42,465 bases of DNA from Candidatus Tabaqchalia intestinavium (GCA_904420005.1 CAJFTT010000015.1:1-42465); one strand, 5' to 3'. Shown: positions 15,495 through 24,282, counted from the first letter of the stretch. The notes: generated from the sequence alone by a model not told the origin. Made by a program: numbers and translations.

Positions 15495-18400
15495 TCAGAA
15501 CACGACCTTGAAGCACTTGATCTCGAACGGGTTGATGTCGAAGCGCAGCTCCTTGCCGGACATCGGCAGCTCTTCGCCGACCTTCTCGATCAGGCTGCAA
15601 TCGTAGACCTTCTTCGCCTCGAACGGCAGCGTCGCGACGACGCTGGCGCTCTCGCCGCAGCGCTCGACATAACGGATGATGACACCGTCGTCATCCTCTG
15701 CCTTCTTGAGCGCTTCCAGCGTGACGTTCTTGACGTTCACGCCGCCAAAGGAGGTGGCAGGCGCAAACTCGCTGCCCGTGCCGTCGAGCTTGACAGCCGT
15801 CAGCGGGACGTTGATCTCGAGGCCGCGCTGCACCGTCTCCGCCTGCACCCACGTGCCCTGATGCGGATAGTAGGAATAGGTGAAGGTATTGATGCCGCGA
15901 TCCGCTTCGGGATCCGGATAGAGGGATGCCTTGAGCAGCGTGATGCGCATGTTGTTACGCGTCACCTCATGGCCGTACTTGCAGTCGTTGAGCAGGCTCA
16001 CGCCGTAATCCGGGTCGGACAGATCGATCCAGTTATGGGCCGAAACCTCAAACTTCGCCTGATCCGCCTGGGTGTAACGGTAGTTCGGGCTCTCGATGGC
16101 GCCGTAAGCGATATCACGGGTGAACTTCTTGGCCTGAATATCGACGTCGAAGCCGACCTTGAGCAGCTTGCGGGTCTCATGCCAGTCGATCATCGTGTCG
16201 AAGTCGATGCGCGGCACGTCGTTGTAAATGACGATGCGCTGCGTCAGATCGGACTCGTTGATCTTCTTCTTGAGCAGGACGGACGCGCACACCGGGCCGT
16301 TGTCACAGACCTCGATCTTGCCGTCGTCCAGCGGGATCTCACGGTCATAATAGAACTTCGTGATATCCCAAGCCTCATACTTGCCGGGCATGTCTTCGTA
16401 CAGACGGAAGACGTTGCCGCGGCCGCCCTCGGCCAGGGTCTCGCGACCGGCGATCTTGTCATAGATCGAGACGATTTCGCCCTTCTCGTCGAAGGCGATC
16501 TTGAAGAAGCGGTTCTCCATGCCCTTCTCAGAGACGGTCATCTCGCTCTTCGCGTCGCTCGCCGCTTCCTTGACATAGAACACCTTGAAGCCGACGGAGG
16601 GGACATCCTTCGCCAGGAACACCCAGGCGCTCGTGCCGTCGACCTTCGTCACCTTCTGGCAGGGAACGGCGTTGCCGTCCACGTCCACGATGGTCAGCGC
16701 CGCCGCGTCGGATTCCACCGCGGACAGCGAGGTCGTGACATAGGGCAGGGAGTTGAACACCGCGATGGGCGCGCCGAGGCTCTTGTCCGCCTTGATCTTC
16801 TTCGCGAGGAAGTCGAGCGCGTCGTTCTTCGCCTTGCGGCCGATCTCCTCGACCTCGGTCAGCTCCTTGATGAGGGTATGGAACACTTCGGTGATGTGAG
16901 AACCCGGCAGAGAATCATGGAACTGCGTGGTCAGCAGCATCTGCCAGCCGCGGTACAGCTCGTCGGCCGGATAGGCAAAGCCCATGGCTTTGGCGATGGT
17001 GCCGTACAGCTCCGCCTCGCGGTAGAGGTTCTCCAGACGGCGGTTGCGCTTCTTCAGCTCCGCCTTGGTCGTGGTGACGCCGCGGTGCGCCTCGAGGTAC
17101 AGCTCATCCTTCCAGACGATGGCCTTGTCGCCGCCCTTTTCCGCGATGGAACGCAGCGCATCCTCCGCCTTGGTGGCCTCCGCATCCGGCAGGCCGGGGA
17201 AGTGCTTGTAACGCTTGACATACTGGATCATTTCCGCGTCGCAGCCGCCGCCGCCGTCGCCCCAGCCATAGCAGAAGATGGACTCGCCGGAACCGTCTTT
17301 GCCGGAGAACTTCTGCCAGTTCTGCGCCAGATGGTCAGGCTCCATCGTGCCGATGAAGTGGGTCGGAGGCACGCAGGCGAACACGCGGGAACCGTCCGGG
17401 CCTTCCCACCAGAATTCATGATCCTTCCAGGGGTTGGTGTCGTTCCAGATGTTCATCTTGTGGGTGACGAAATAGTCCACGCCGGACTTCTTGAGGATCT
17501 GCGGCATGGTGTAGGCGTTGCCGAACACGTCGGGCAGCCAGCAGGTGTGCGTCTCGACGCCGAATTCCTTCTCATAGAAGCGGGTGCCGTGCAGCGCCTG
17601 ACGGACGAAGGACTCGCCGGAGATGAGGTTGCAGTCCGGCTCGACCCAGAACGCGCCGATGGCCTCCCAGCGGCCTTCCTTGATGCGCTGCTTGACCTGC
17701 TCGAACAGCTCGGGGTAGTTGTTCTTCATTTCATTGTACATGCAGGGCTGGGACTGCGTGAAGATGAATTCATCGAACTGATCCATCAGGCGCAGCATCG
17801 CCGCATGCGTACGACCCGTCTTGCGGACGAACTCACGGTACGGCCACAGGAACACCAGGTCGAGGTGGGAATGGCCCACAAGGTGCAGCTTGCCGGGAAT
17901 GTGGAATTCGCCGCCTTCGAGCACCTTCTCGCGCAGCATCTTCGCGCCGATGCGCACTTTCTCGATGTATTCCTCCCAGGTCTTGGCATAGGGATCGATG
18001 TACTTGACAGCCTCGACGAGGTTCTTGGTCAAAAACGCTTCCAGGGAAGAGTCCATGTTGGGCATGAACAGGCCGTTATACACCGCCTTGTAGTCCCAGT
18101 ACAGCTCCTCGACCTCCTCGTTGACCACGGCGAGGTGGGAGCACATGAGCGTCTTGATCTCGGTCTCGTTGGAGTGCCACTGATAGTAGGACTCGATCTC
18201 GATGTCATAGACTTCATCGCCATTCGCGCAGTCGGTCAGATGCACCACGCTGCGGAACGGGTCGAGGCCCTGGTAAGGCACGCCGTTGACCTTGACCATC
18301 GAGTCGCCCTCGAGGTAAAGCATGAGCACAACTTTCTTGCCCTTGTACTTGTCGCTGAGCTTGATGGTCTGCTTCCAGAACGCGGAAACATCCTTGCCGC

Positions 18401-18674
18401 CCCAGTGCTCGCCGACCATGATCGGACGATAATCCTCGTCGATGAAATCATAGGTGCGGTCCTCGCGATAATAGCACTGGCGGATCATCCACGGCTCGCA
18501 GGGGGTGAAATCCGAATAGATCTTGCTGCGCAGATGCTGAATCTTCAGATCTACCTGATCTTTGTAGGAGAAGCAGCCTCTCTGCTTGCCCTTGATGACC
18601 CAACGCCATCCGCCGACGGCGCTGTCGACGCCCGAAGTATTCGGGGCATCTTTGGTGAACTTTGTCTCGTCCAT
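15495..18674 (-). CDS. GH38 alpha-mannosidase, intracellular
   Basis: 1059 residues, no signal peptide, so it acts on internalised glycans. The GH38 catalytic domain begins at about 270 with the zinc-binding GHSHLDLVFLWP (His and Asp ligands). The nucleophile aspartate lies in TCWLPDVFGNAYTMPQ. Next come the substrate-facing WNDTNPW and EFWWEGPDGS blocks, and the zinc histidine in TTQFHDSLPGSH. The rest is the family's central helical domain and beta-sandwich C terminus. The N-terminal ~260 residues form a beta-rich domain usual for class II bacterial enzymes. The length is normal. The start has AAGGAGG 8 bases upstream. It is monocistronic. The family releases alpha-linked mannose; linkage preference is not readable. 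Confidence 0.95.
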   Translation of the reverse strand: MDETKFTKDAPNTSGVDSAVGGWRWVIKGKQRGCFSYKDQVDLKIQHLRSKIYSDFTPCEPWMIRQCYYREDRTYDFIDEDYRPIMVGEHWGGKDVSAFWKQTIKLSDKYKGKKVVLMLYLEGDSMVKVNGVPYQGLDPFRSVVHLTDCANGDEVYDIEIESYYQWHSNETEIKTLMCSHLAVVNEEVEELYWDYKAVYNGLFMPNMDSSLEAFLTKNLVEAVKYIDPYAKTWEEYIEKVRIGAKMLREKVLEGGEFHIPGKLHLVGHSHLDLVFLWPYREFVRKTGRTHAAMLRLMDQFDEFIFTQSQPCMYNEMKNNYPELFEQVKQRIKEGRWEAIGAFWVEPDCNLISGESFVRQALHGTRFYEKEFGVETHTCWLPDVFGNAYTMPQILKKSGVDYFVTHKMNIWNDTNPWKDHEFWWEGPDGSRVFACVPPTHFIGTMEPDHLAQNWQKFSGKDGSGESIFCYGWGDGGGGCDAEMIQYVKRYKHFPGLPDAEATKAEDALRSIAEKGGDKAIVWKDELYLEAHRGVTTTKAELKKRNRRLENLYREAELYGTIAKAMGFAYPADELYRGWQMLLTTQFHDSLPGSHITEVFHTLIKELTEVEEIGRKAKNDALDFLAKKIKADKSLGAPIAVFNSLPYVTTSLSAVESDAAALTIVDVDGNAVPCQKVTKVDGTSAWVFLAKDVPSVGFKVFYVKEAASDAKSEMTVSEKGMENRFFKIAFDEKGEIVSIYDKIAGRETLAEGGRGNVFRLYEDMPGKYEAWDITKFYYDREIPLDDGKIEVCDNGPVCASVLLKKKINESDLTQRIVIYNDVPRIDFDTMIDWHETRKLLKVGFDVDIQAKKFTRDIAYGAIESPNYRYTQADQAKFEVSAHNWIDLSDPDYGVSLLNDCKYGHEVTRNNMRITLLKASLYPDPEADRGINTFTYSYYPHQGTWVQAETVQRGLEINVPLTAVKLDGTGSEFAPATSFGGVNVKNVTLEALKKAEDDDGVIIRYVERCGESASVVATLPFEAKKVYDCSLIEKVGEELPMSGKELRFDINPFEIKCFKVVF

Positions 18675-18726
18675 GATTTTCCTCCTTCTATTATGAATGA
18701 TTTTGGGTCAACGCATTCGTATTTGT

Positions 18727-18755
18727 ATTATACCAGCCCGCCCGCACTTTGGCAA
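18727..18755 (-). promoter_or_regulatory. Sigma-A promoter of the mannosidase gene
   Basis: -35 TTGCCA (18750-18755), 17-bp spacer, -10 TATAAT (18727-18732) preceded by CTGG, an extended -10. Confidence 0.87.
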
Positions 18756-18926
18756 GATGGATTCGTGCGTTTTTTCGCGAAAAAAATACACGCTCGGCCG
18801 GATCCCCCCTGAATTTTCGCGGATTTGGACAGCGCGCCGTTCGCAGGTTGCTCACCAGAATGCACAAAACAGCACAAGCCGTTTTGTAAAATACCGATAA
18901 AATCATAACGCTTTATAGCTATGCAT

Positions 18927-18955
18927 TTGACAAATATAGATCGAATCATTATAAT
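18927..18955 (+). promoter_or_regulatory. Consensus sigma-A promoter of the lipoprotein gene
   Basis: -35 TTGACA (18927-18932), 17-bp spacer, -10 TATAAT (18950-18955). Both are exact, in an AT-rich stretch about 50 bp before the start codon. Confidence 0.93.
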
Positions 18956-19004
18956 TTTATTAACATGCATGTTTTGTACATAATTGCAAAAGGAGGAAAG
19001 CAGA

Positions 19005-19862
19005 ATGAAACGTGCGAAAAAGCTGCTGGTGCTGGCGCTGGCCGCGCTGTGCGTGTTCGTGCTGGCGTCCTGCACGACGTCGAGGACCACCGTGAATCTC
19101 GAGGTCATGGAGGGCGGGTCCGGCGTCCTCACCATGGACACCGTCATCACCGCAGAAGATAACGACGGCGTCTTCCCGCAGGGCACCAAGGCCGTCGCGG
19201 AATACCTGCAAAGCCTGCTGGAGGGCACCGAATGGCAGAGCGAAATCACGACCGACGGAGAGGATTCCACGCTGCTGATGACGCTGGAATTCGACAACAT
19301 GGCGGCGCTCAACGAGGGGCTGCGCTCGATCGTTTTCGACGAGGAGAACCTCGCGCGCATGACCGACGCGACCTATACAGAATCCAACGGGCAGGGCACC
19401 TTCACCATCACCAAGGGCACGCTGGAGGCTGTTCTGTCGAGCTTCCGCAAGCTGGTGCTGGTCAATGAGGACATCTTCACCAACATCGGCGGAGATGAGG
19501 GACCCTGGTCGGAGGAAAACCTCGGCGAGTGGGCCTACGAGAACGGCGTCAACCTGACGGTCGCCGGCTCCACGACCTCCCGCACCAAGGACGAGATGAA
19601 CGCGCTGACCGATGAGCAGACCGTTTCCGTGACGGGGTCCTTCTCCGGGGAACCGGTCCCCTCCGAATCCGTCTCCTCCGCCGCGGAGGAAACGGAGACC
19701 TCCTCTACCGCCGCTTCTTCCAGCACGGCCGCAGCGGGGACTTCCTCGCAGGCGCAGTCGGACGGCAGCGGCTGGGTGCTGCCGGTGGTGATCGCGGCCG
19801 TGGCGGTCGTCGTGATCGCCGTGGTGATCGTGATCGTCGTCAAGGGCAAGAAGAAGGCATAA
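19005..19862 (+). CDS. Lipoprotein with C-terminal membrane anchor (LppM/DUF3153-like)
   Basis: 285 residues. The N terminus has a lipobox ending LASC with Cys23. The extracellular part (about 24-205) shows beta-rich sequence of the LppM/DUF3153 kind (TTVNLEVMEGGSGVLTMDTV near the start). It is followed by a Ser/Thr/Glu-rich spacer (about 225-255) and a C-terminal helix (WVLPVVIAAVAVVVIAVVIV) with a KGKKKA end. Such a protein would be tethered at both ends of its ectodomain. The start at 19005 has AGGAGG 8 bases upstream. The promoter is a perfect consensus, so it is probably abundant. The family assignment is tentative and the function unknown. Confidence 0.82.
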   Translation: MKRAKKLLVLALAALCVFVLASCTTSRTTVNLEVMEGGSGVLTMDTVITAEDNDGVFPQGTKAVAEYLQSLLEGTEWQSEITTDGEDSTLLMTLEFDNMAALNEGLRSIVFDEENLARMTDATYTESNGQGTFTITKGTLEAVLSSFRKLVLVNEDIFTNIGGDEGPWSEENLGEWAYENGVNLTVAGSTTSRTKDEMNALTDEQTVSVTGSFSGEPVPSESVSSAAEETETSSTAASSSTAAAGTSSQAQSDGSGWVLPVVIAAVAVVVIAVVIVIVVKGKKKA

Positions 19863-20088
19863 AAGCCGGGCGCGCGTCGAATATCCCCGCTGCCCAGAGG
19901 ATTTACCGGGACCCCATCAAGAGCGGCGCGATCGGCCTGAGGCGTTCTCGCCGCCCGCCGGATCTGCACAGGCAGCAGGCAATCAAAGCCGGTTGCACAG
20001 GATGCCGCGCGGCGCGCGCCGTGTACCGCTGCTTTGCCTCGCAGAAACCGGACACACGCAGACCCTGCGCAAAAGCGAACGCACAAAG

Positions 20089-20120
20089 GCCCCGGGGAAC
20101 GAGAACGAGTTCCCCGGGGC
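20089..20120. terminator. Terminator between the lipoprotein and aldo/keto reductase genes
   Basis: The arms gccccggggaac (20089-20100) and gttccccggggc (20109-20120) pair perfectly with an 8-base loop. On the plus strand TTATTTT follows; on the minus strand CTTTG. It serves the convergent genes. The rest of 19863-20183 holds nothing recognisable. Confidence 0.8.
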
Positions 20121-20183
20121 TTATTTTCCGTTCCGTGCAGCTGTGTGCGGCCGGTTTTCCGCTCCGTGCGTCCGGCGCGGCCG

Positions 20184-21101
20184 TCAGGGAAGCGAGTTGC
20201 CCGCCGCGCGGTAAACCTCATACCACTCCTCCCGGCTGACCGTCACCTCGAACGCCCGGCACAGCTCGCGGATGCGCTGCGGATTCATGGTGCCGACGAT
20301 GGGCTGCATTTTGGCCGGATGCCGCAGGATCCACGCGATGACCATGGCCGAATCGGTGATCCCCTTCTCCTGCGCCATGCGCCGCAGCACCTGATTGACC
20401 GGCTCATAAGCGGGATTGGTGAGGAACACGCCTTCGATCATGCCGTGCTGGAACGGCGACCAGGGCTGGATGGTGATATCCTTGAGCCGGCAGTAATCGA
20501 GCACCAGGCCGTCATGCAGGACGGAATGCTCCGTCTTCATGTTGACATGTATGCCGCAGTCGATCATACCCGTGTGCACGGGGGAGAACTGCAGCTGGTC
20601 GGCAATGATGGGCTGATGCAGGTATTTCGCGAGCAGCTCCATCTGCATGGGGTTGTGGTTGGACACGCCGAAGAAGCGCACCTTGCCCGCCTGATGCAGC
20701 CGGTCGAAGGCCTCCGCCACCTCTTCCGGCTCCATGAGCGCGTCGGGGCGGTGCAGCAGCAGCACGTCGACGTAGTCGGTCCCGAGCCGGCGCAGGCTGC
20801 CTTCCACGCTGGCGAGGATATGCGCTTTGGAGAAATCATAGTATCCCTGCCGAATGGCGCACTTGGTCTGCAGGAAAATCCGGTCGCGCGGGATTCCCGC
20901 CTGCTTGATCCCCGCGGCGAAAACCTCCTCCGATTTTCCTCCGCCGTAAATGTCCGCGTGGTCGAAGAAGTCCACGCCGTTGTCAACCGCCGTCGCGATG
21001 ACGGACGCCGCCGCGTCCGCCGTCAGGCCGTTCATGCGCATGCAGCCGAGCGCGAGCTGCGACACTTGCAGTCCCGAGGTGCCAAGTTGGATCTTGTTCA
21101 T
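20184..21101 (-). CDS. Aldo/keto reductase
   Basis: A 305-residue NAD(P)H-dependent oxidoreductase with a TIM barrel. The catalytic tetrad is intact: Asp and Tyr in FFDHADIYGGG, Lys in FLQTKCAI, His in VLLLHRPD. The C-terminal cofactor-binding part (QPIVGTMNPQRIRELC) fits the YdhF-like subgroup. The substrate is unknown. The ATG overlaps the stop of the upstream GNAT gene (ATGA), so the two are translationally coupled and share the promoter at 21684-21712. Confidence 0.94.
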   Translation of the reverse strand: MNKIQLGTSGLQVSQLALGCMRMNGLTADAAASVIATAVDNGVDFFDHADIYGGGKSEEVFAAGIKQAGIPRDRIFLQTKCAIRQGYYDFSKAHILASVEGSLRRLGTDYVDVLLLHRPDALMEPEEVAEAFDRLHQAGKVRFFGVSNHNPMQMELLAKYLHQPIIADQLQFSPVHTGMIDCGIHVNMKTEHSVLHDGLVLDYCRLKDITIQPWSPFQHGMIEGVFLTNPAYEPVNQVLRRMAQEKGITDSAMVIAWILRHPAKMQPIVGTMNPQRIRELCRAFEVTVSREEWYEVYRAAGNSLP

Positions 21102-21625
21102 GCCTTTTTCTCTCCTTCCGTTTCGTTTGCGACGGGCTTTTCCATGATGTAATCGTCCATCACGAAGCCGCCGCCGATGTCCGCCGCCTGCTCCCGCACG
21201 ACGGAAAAGCCGCGCGCACGGTAGACGGCGACCGTGTCGTCATTGTGCCGGTTGACGGTCAGCCAGATGGCCCGCCAGCCATTCTCGCGGCACAGTTTCT
21301 CCAGAAACTCGAATGTCTGCGAGGCATACCCCTTTTTGCGTTCCTCGCGGCGCAGGTAAAGCTTGCTGAGGAAGAGTTTCTCCCCGTCGGGGCGAATCCC
21401 GGTATAGCCGATCTCCCGTCCCTGCGCGGCGAGGAAATAATACCGGTAGCCCTGCTGCGCGAGCTGCGCCTGCAGGGCTGGCGCGGACTGGAACTTTTCG
21501 AGCATATACTCCACCTGCGCCGCGCCGATGATGGACGTGAAATGCTCCGTCCAGATTTCCCGCGCCAGCGCCGCCAGCCGCGCGATCTGCTCCGGCGTCT
21601 CGACCGGAACGAAAGAAATATTCAA
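21098..21625 (-). CDS. GNAT family N-acetyltransferase
   Basis: 175 residues. The acetyl-CoA binding motif A is visible as LFLSKLYLRREERKKGYASQ (beta strand then Q/RxxGxG/A-like loop), followed by a helix and WLTVNRHNDDTVAVYRARGFSVV, the standard GNAT ending. The substrate is unknown. It is the first gene of a two-gene operon with the aldo/keto reductase, whose start codon overlaps its stop. A GGAGG lies 10 or more bases before the ATG. Confidence 0.9.
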   Translation of the reverse strand: MNISFVPVETPEQIARLAALAREIWTEHFTSIIGAAQVEYMLEKFQSAPALQAQLAQQGYRYYFLAAQGREIGYTGIRPDGEKLFLSKLYLRREERKKGYASQTFEFLEKLCRENGWRAIWLTVNRHNDDTVAVYRARGFSVVREQAADIGGGFVMDDYIMEKPVANETEGEKKA

Positions 21626-21683
21626 TCCTATCGTCCTCCTTCTCTCCGCCGTGGGAACGCGACAGTCCCGCAGGCTTTGTTTT

Positions 21684-21712
21684 ATGATAGCACGCCGGAC
21701 GGCGCTTGTCCA
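21684..21712 (-). promoter_or_regulatory. Promoter of the GNAT-aldo/keto reductase operon
   Basis: -35 TGGACA (21707-21712), 17-bp spacer, -10 TATCAT (21684-21689). The transcript would start about 50 bp before the GNAT gene. Confidence 0.75.
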
Positions 21713-21767
21713 GCAGGGCGGCCTCGCGAAAAGCTTTTCCTATAATAAAAAGGCATACAATAACAAA

Positions 21768-21806
21768 GCGCGCGCCCCGCTCCTTTGAAAGAAACGGGGC
21801 GCGCGC
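21768..21806 (-). terminator. Terminator after the TauE/SafE pair
   Basis: The arms gcgcgcgccccg (21768-21779) and cggggcgcgcgc (21795-21806) pair over 12 bp. On the minus strand TTTGTTATTG follows. Confidence 0.8.
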
Positions 21807-21859
21807 CTTGCCGTCCGTCGTCGCAAGCCGGGATCGCCGCCGCGGACGCGAGCGGCGTT

Positions 21860-22291
21860 TCACGGCGCCGGCCGCCCGGATCCGCGATCAGGCTCGCTTC
21901 CCGGCGCTGCGGGCTTGTCCTTTTTCTCCTCCGGCGGCGTCTTGCACAGCAGCTCCCGCGCGCCGATATACAGCAGGAACACCCCAAACGCGCGGCGCAC
22001 GAGGGAAAGATCCAGATGCAGCGCCAGCAGAGACGCCGCGATGCCGGTAACGACGCCGGCCGCCGCGCAGATCAGGGCGCTTTTGCCGTCGACGAGCTTA
22101 TTTTTGACATGAGAAACCAGGGCGCTCGGGGCACAGACAATGAAATAGAGCAGGTTGATGCCCGCCGCCTGCAGCTGCGCCATGCCGCCGAACGACGTGA
22201 GATACAGTATCAGCAGCGATCCGCCGCCGATGCCAAACCCGCTGAGCACGCCGGTCGCGAGCCCGACGAGCACGCCGATCGCCTGCATCAC
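21860..22291 (-). CDS. TauE/SafE family transporter, half-size subunit 2
   Basis: 143 residues. It has a glycine-rich first helix (GLATGVLSGFGIGGGSLLILYL), the family's repeat motif, and about four membrane segments, then a charged tail (PPEEKKDKPAAPGSEPDRG) on the cytoplasmic or outer face. Normal TauE/SafE proteins are about 250 residues with two such repeats in one chain. This is one repeat. The ATG overlaps the stop of the preceding half (22288-22290), implying coupled translation and a heterodimer. The family exports sulfite, sulfonates or organic anions; the cargo here is unknown. Confidence 0.88.
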   Translation of the reverse strand: MMQAIGVLVGLATGVLSGFGIGGGSLLILYLTSFGGMAQLQAAGINLLYFIVCAPSALVSHVKNKLVDGKSALICAAAGVVTGIAASLLALHLDLSLVRRAFGVFLLYIGARELLCKTPPEEKKDKPAAPGSEPDRGSGRPAP

Positions 22292-22647
22292 AGCAGCAAC
22301 ACCGCCCGGATCCCGCCATAAAGGATCAGCGCGCCGAAAATGCGGCGCAGCCAGGTGACCGGCATTTTCTTAAATACCCGGCCCGAAATGATGCCGCCCG
22401 CCAGGCCGCCCAGCAGATAAGGCCACGCCCCGAGGAAGTCGAGGCCGCCCTGGCAGAAATACACCACCGCCGACACGACGCTCAGCGGCAGGATCACCGC
22501 CACAGACGTAGCGAACGCGGTTTTCTGCTCCATGCCCAGCCATTTTGTGAACAGCGGCACCAGAAACATGCCGCCGCCCGCCCCGAAGAAACCGTTGGCC
22601 GTTCCGGCAAGCGCACCTGTGATGGCCAATTTGACATTCTTTTTCAT
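22288..22647 (-). CDS. TauE/SafE family transporter, half-size subunit 1
   Basis: 119 residues, with about four membrane segments. The first repeat signature is ALAGTANGFFGAGGGMFLVP, then TAFATSVAVILPLS and a final LLGGLAGGIISGRVFKKMP. The basic residues after the last helices fit the positive-inside rule. It is the partner of the following half-size gene. The start has GGAGGGG 6 bases upstream. It lies 137 bp after dpaB on the same strand. Only a weak hairpin (22779-22799) intervenes, so read-through from the dpa promoter is possible. Confidence 0.9.
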   Translation of the reverse strand: MKKNVKLAITGALAGTANGFFGAGGGMFLVPLFTKWLGMEQKTAFATSVAVILPLSVVSAVVYFCQGGLDFLGAWPYLLGGLAGGIISGRVFKKMPVTWLRRIFGALILYGGIRAVLLL

Positions 22648-22778
22648 CGCCGCCCCTCCATTGGGCCGCCGGTCTGCGAGCGGCGCGCAAACGCCGCCGG
22701 GCGGACCGGCCGGATTCTGCTTTTAGTTTGCCTCAAAGCGGGCGAATCATGCGCGGCGGGCGACAGCTGGGCGTCAAA

Positions 22779-22799
22779 CCCGTTTCAGCGGTAAACGGG
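22779..22799 (-). terminator. Weak hairpin overlapping the dpaB stop
   Basis: The arms cccgttt and aaacggg (7 bp, 7-base loop) are followed on the minus strand by TTTGACG. It is short and weak, so it may only partly reduce transcription into the TauE/SafE pair. Confidence 0.4.
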
Positions 22800-23348
22800 C
22801 TGCACCTGTTTGCCCTGCATCGCGGCCTCGATGGCCTCGGGGATGCAGTCGAACAGGGCGATCATGGATTTCGGCTTCTTGACCGGATCGTCCTGCCGCA
22901 TGGGCACAAAATAGATGTTTTTATAATTAAACAGGCGGCCGATGTTGGGCGCACTGCCGCCGAGCGCGTCGTTGGTCGCGACGGCCAGCAGCACGGGCCG
23001 GTCGTTGCGGATGTGGGCCTTCGCCGCCATGGTCACGCAGGTGTCGGTGATGCCGTTGGCGATCTTGCCCAGCGTGTTGCCGGTGCACGGCGCGATGACC
23101 AGGATGTCCAGCAGCTTCTTCGGTCCGATGACCTCCGCCTGCGGGATGGTATGAATGATTTCCCTGCCGCAAAGCGCCTCGATCTTTTCGCGGAACGCCT
23201 CCGCCTCCCCAAACCGCGTGCTGGTCTGATAGCTCGTTTCCGACAAGATGGGGAAAATCTCGTTCCCCTCGCGCTGGAGCCGCTCCATCATGGGCAGCAC
23301 GTGCGCATGCGTGCAGAAGGAGCCGCAGACCGCATATCCGATATTCAT
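22785..23348 (-). CDS. spoVFB: Dipicolinate synthase subunit B
   Basis: A 187-residue flavoprotein-like subunit (also named dpaB). It starts MNIGYAVCGSFCTHAHVLPM, the family opening, and contains VIAPCTGNTLGKIANGITD and the RPVLLAVATNDALGG segment typical of the flavoprotein (UbiX/PPCDC) fold. With DpaA it forms the synthase that oxidises the heterocyclic product of dihydrodipicolinate synthase (DapA), from the lysine pathway, to dipicolinate in the mother cell. The start at 23348 is chosen to fit the known N terminus; an AGGA lies about 10 bases upstream. It lies 52 bp after dpaA. Confidence 0.95.
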   Translation of the reverse strand: MNIGYAVCGSFCTHAHVLPMMERLQREGNEIFPILSETSYQTSTRFGEAEAFREKIEALCGREIIHTIPQAEVIGPKKLLDILVIAPCTGNTLGKIANGITDTCVTMAAKAHIRNDRPVLLAVATNDALGGSAPNIGRLFNYKNIYFVPMRQDDPVKKPKSMIALFDCIPEAIEAAMQGKQVQPVYR

Positions 23349-23400
23349 TTTCCGATCATTCCTTTCCATGCGGGGGCGCCGGGGCGCGCCGTCGGTTTCT

Positions 23401-24282
23401 TCATGCCCCGCCCTCCTCGCTGAGAATCCGTTCCACTGTGGTCGCCATGATGCGCGCGGCGGTGACGGGCGCCACCTTGCCGGGCAACGAGAGCGCCCAG
23501 ATGGTTTTGATGTTCATTTTTTCCGCCGCAGCGAAATCCACGCCGCCCGGGCGGGACGCAAGATCGATCACGACCGCGTCGTGCGGCAGCGCCGCCAGCA
23601 GCGCCGCATCCAGCACTGCGAACGGCACCGTATTGATCACAAGGGCGCTGTCCGCCGCGGCCTGCATCAGCGCCTCTGACGGCAGCCGGACCGCGCGCAC
23701 GCCCTCCGCTTCCGCCCAGGCAAGGTCGCGGCTGCTGCGGGCGGCCGCCGTGACATGCGCGCCCAGCGCGCGCAGATCGGCGGCGAGAATGCGCCCGATG
23801 CGGCCAAAGCCCGTGATCAGCACGCGCGCGCCGTGCAGCGTGACGGGCAGCGCCTCCATCGCGAGCGCCAGCGCGCCCTCCGCCGTCGGGACGGCGTTGG
23901 CGACGGCGAAATCCTCCCGCCGGGCGAAATCCACGCAGCGCACGCCGCGCTCCTCCAGCGTTTCCAGCATGTCGGCCGGGAATTTCCCGCCGATGACCAG
24001 CTGTTCCGGTCGGATCAGCGCGAGCAGATCGTCTGCCGGGATGACGTTTTTGCACAGCGGCGCGTTGACCCGTCCCTTTTCCGCGCACACCGGCAGCGGC
24101 AGCAGCAGCGTTTCTCCAAACGCCACGGCCTCCCGCAGGCTCAATGCGCGCGAGACGTTATATTCCTCAGAAAGCGGCAGGTCCAGACCGTAGGCGCACA
24201 CAGACGCGCCCCGCGATGCGAACAGCTCCGCCATTTGTATACTTCTCAGATCGCCTCCAATGAACGAAAGCGCAGGATACAT
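23401..24282 (-). CDS. spoVFA: Dipicolinate synthase subunit A
   Basis: 293 residues (also named dpaA). The N-terminal domain (about 1-140) starts ALSFIGGDLRSIQMAELF, typical of the family. A Rossmann domain follows with LHGARVLITGFGRIGRILA (nucleotide-binding GxGxxG), the AARSSRDLAWAE block and VINTVPFAVLDAALLAALP. It supplies the NAD(P)-dependent half of dipicolinate synthase. Dipicolinate with calcium dries and protects the spore core. The start at 24282 has AAGGAAGG 7 bases upstream. Its promoter (24386-24414) is of the sigma-K type, as expected for mother-cell expression. Confidence 0.95.
   Translation of the reverse strand: MYPALSFIGGDLRSIQMAELFASRGASVCAYGLDLPLSEEYNVSRALSLREAVAFGETLLLPLPVCAEKGRVNAPLCKNVIPADDLLALIRPEQLVIGGKFPADMLETLEERGVRCVDFARREDFAVANAVPTAEGALALAMEALPVTLHGARVLITGFGRIGRILAADLRALGAHVTAAARSSRDLAWAEAEGVRAVRLPSEALMQAAADSALVINTVPFAVLDAALLAALPHDAVVIDLASRPGGVDFAAAEKMNIKTIWALSLPGKVAPVTAARIMATTVERILSEEGGA

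Noticed and set aside
15228-18812. A very long plus-strand open frame of about 1190 codons across the mannosidase gene
   Set aside because: It is the reverse shadow of the GH38 gene in GC-rich DNA. The translation has no family signature, while the minus strand shows a complete GH38 enzyme with start site, promoter and terminator.
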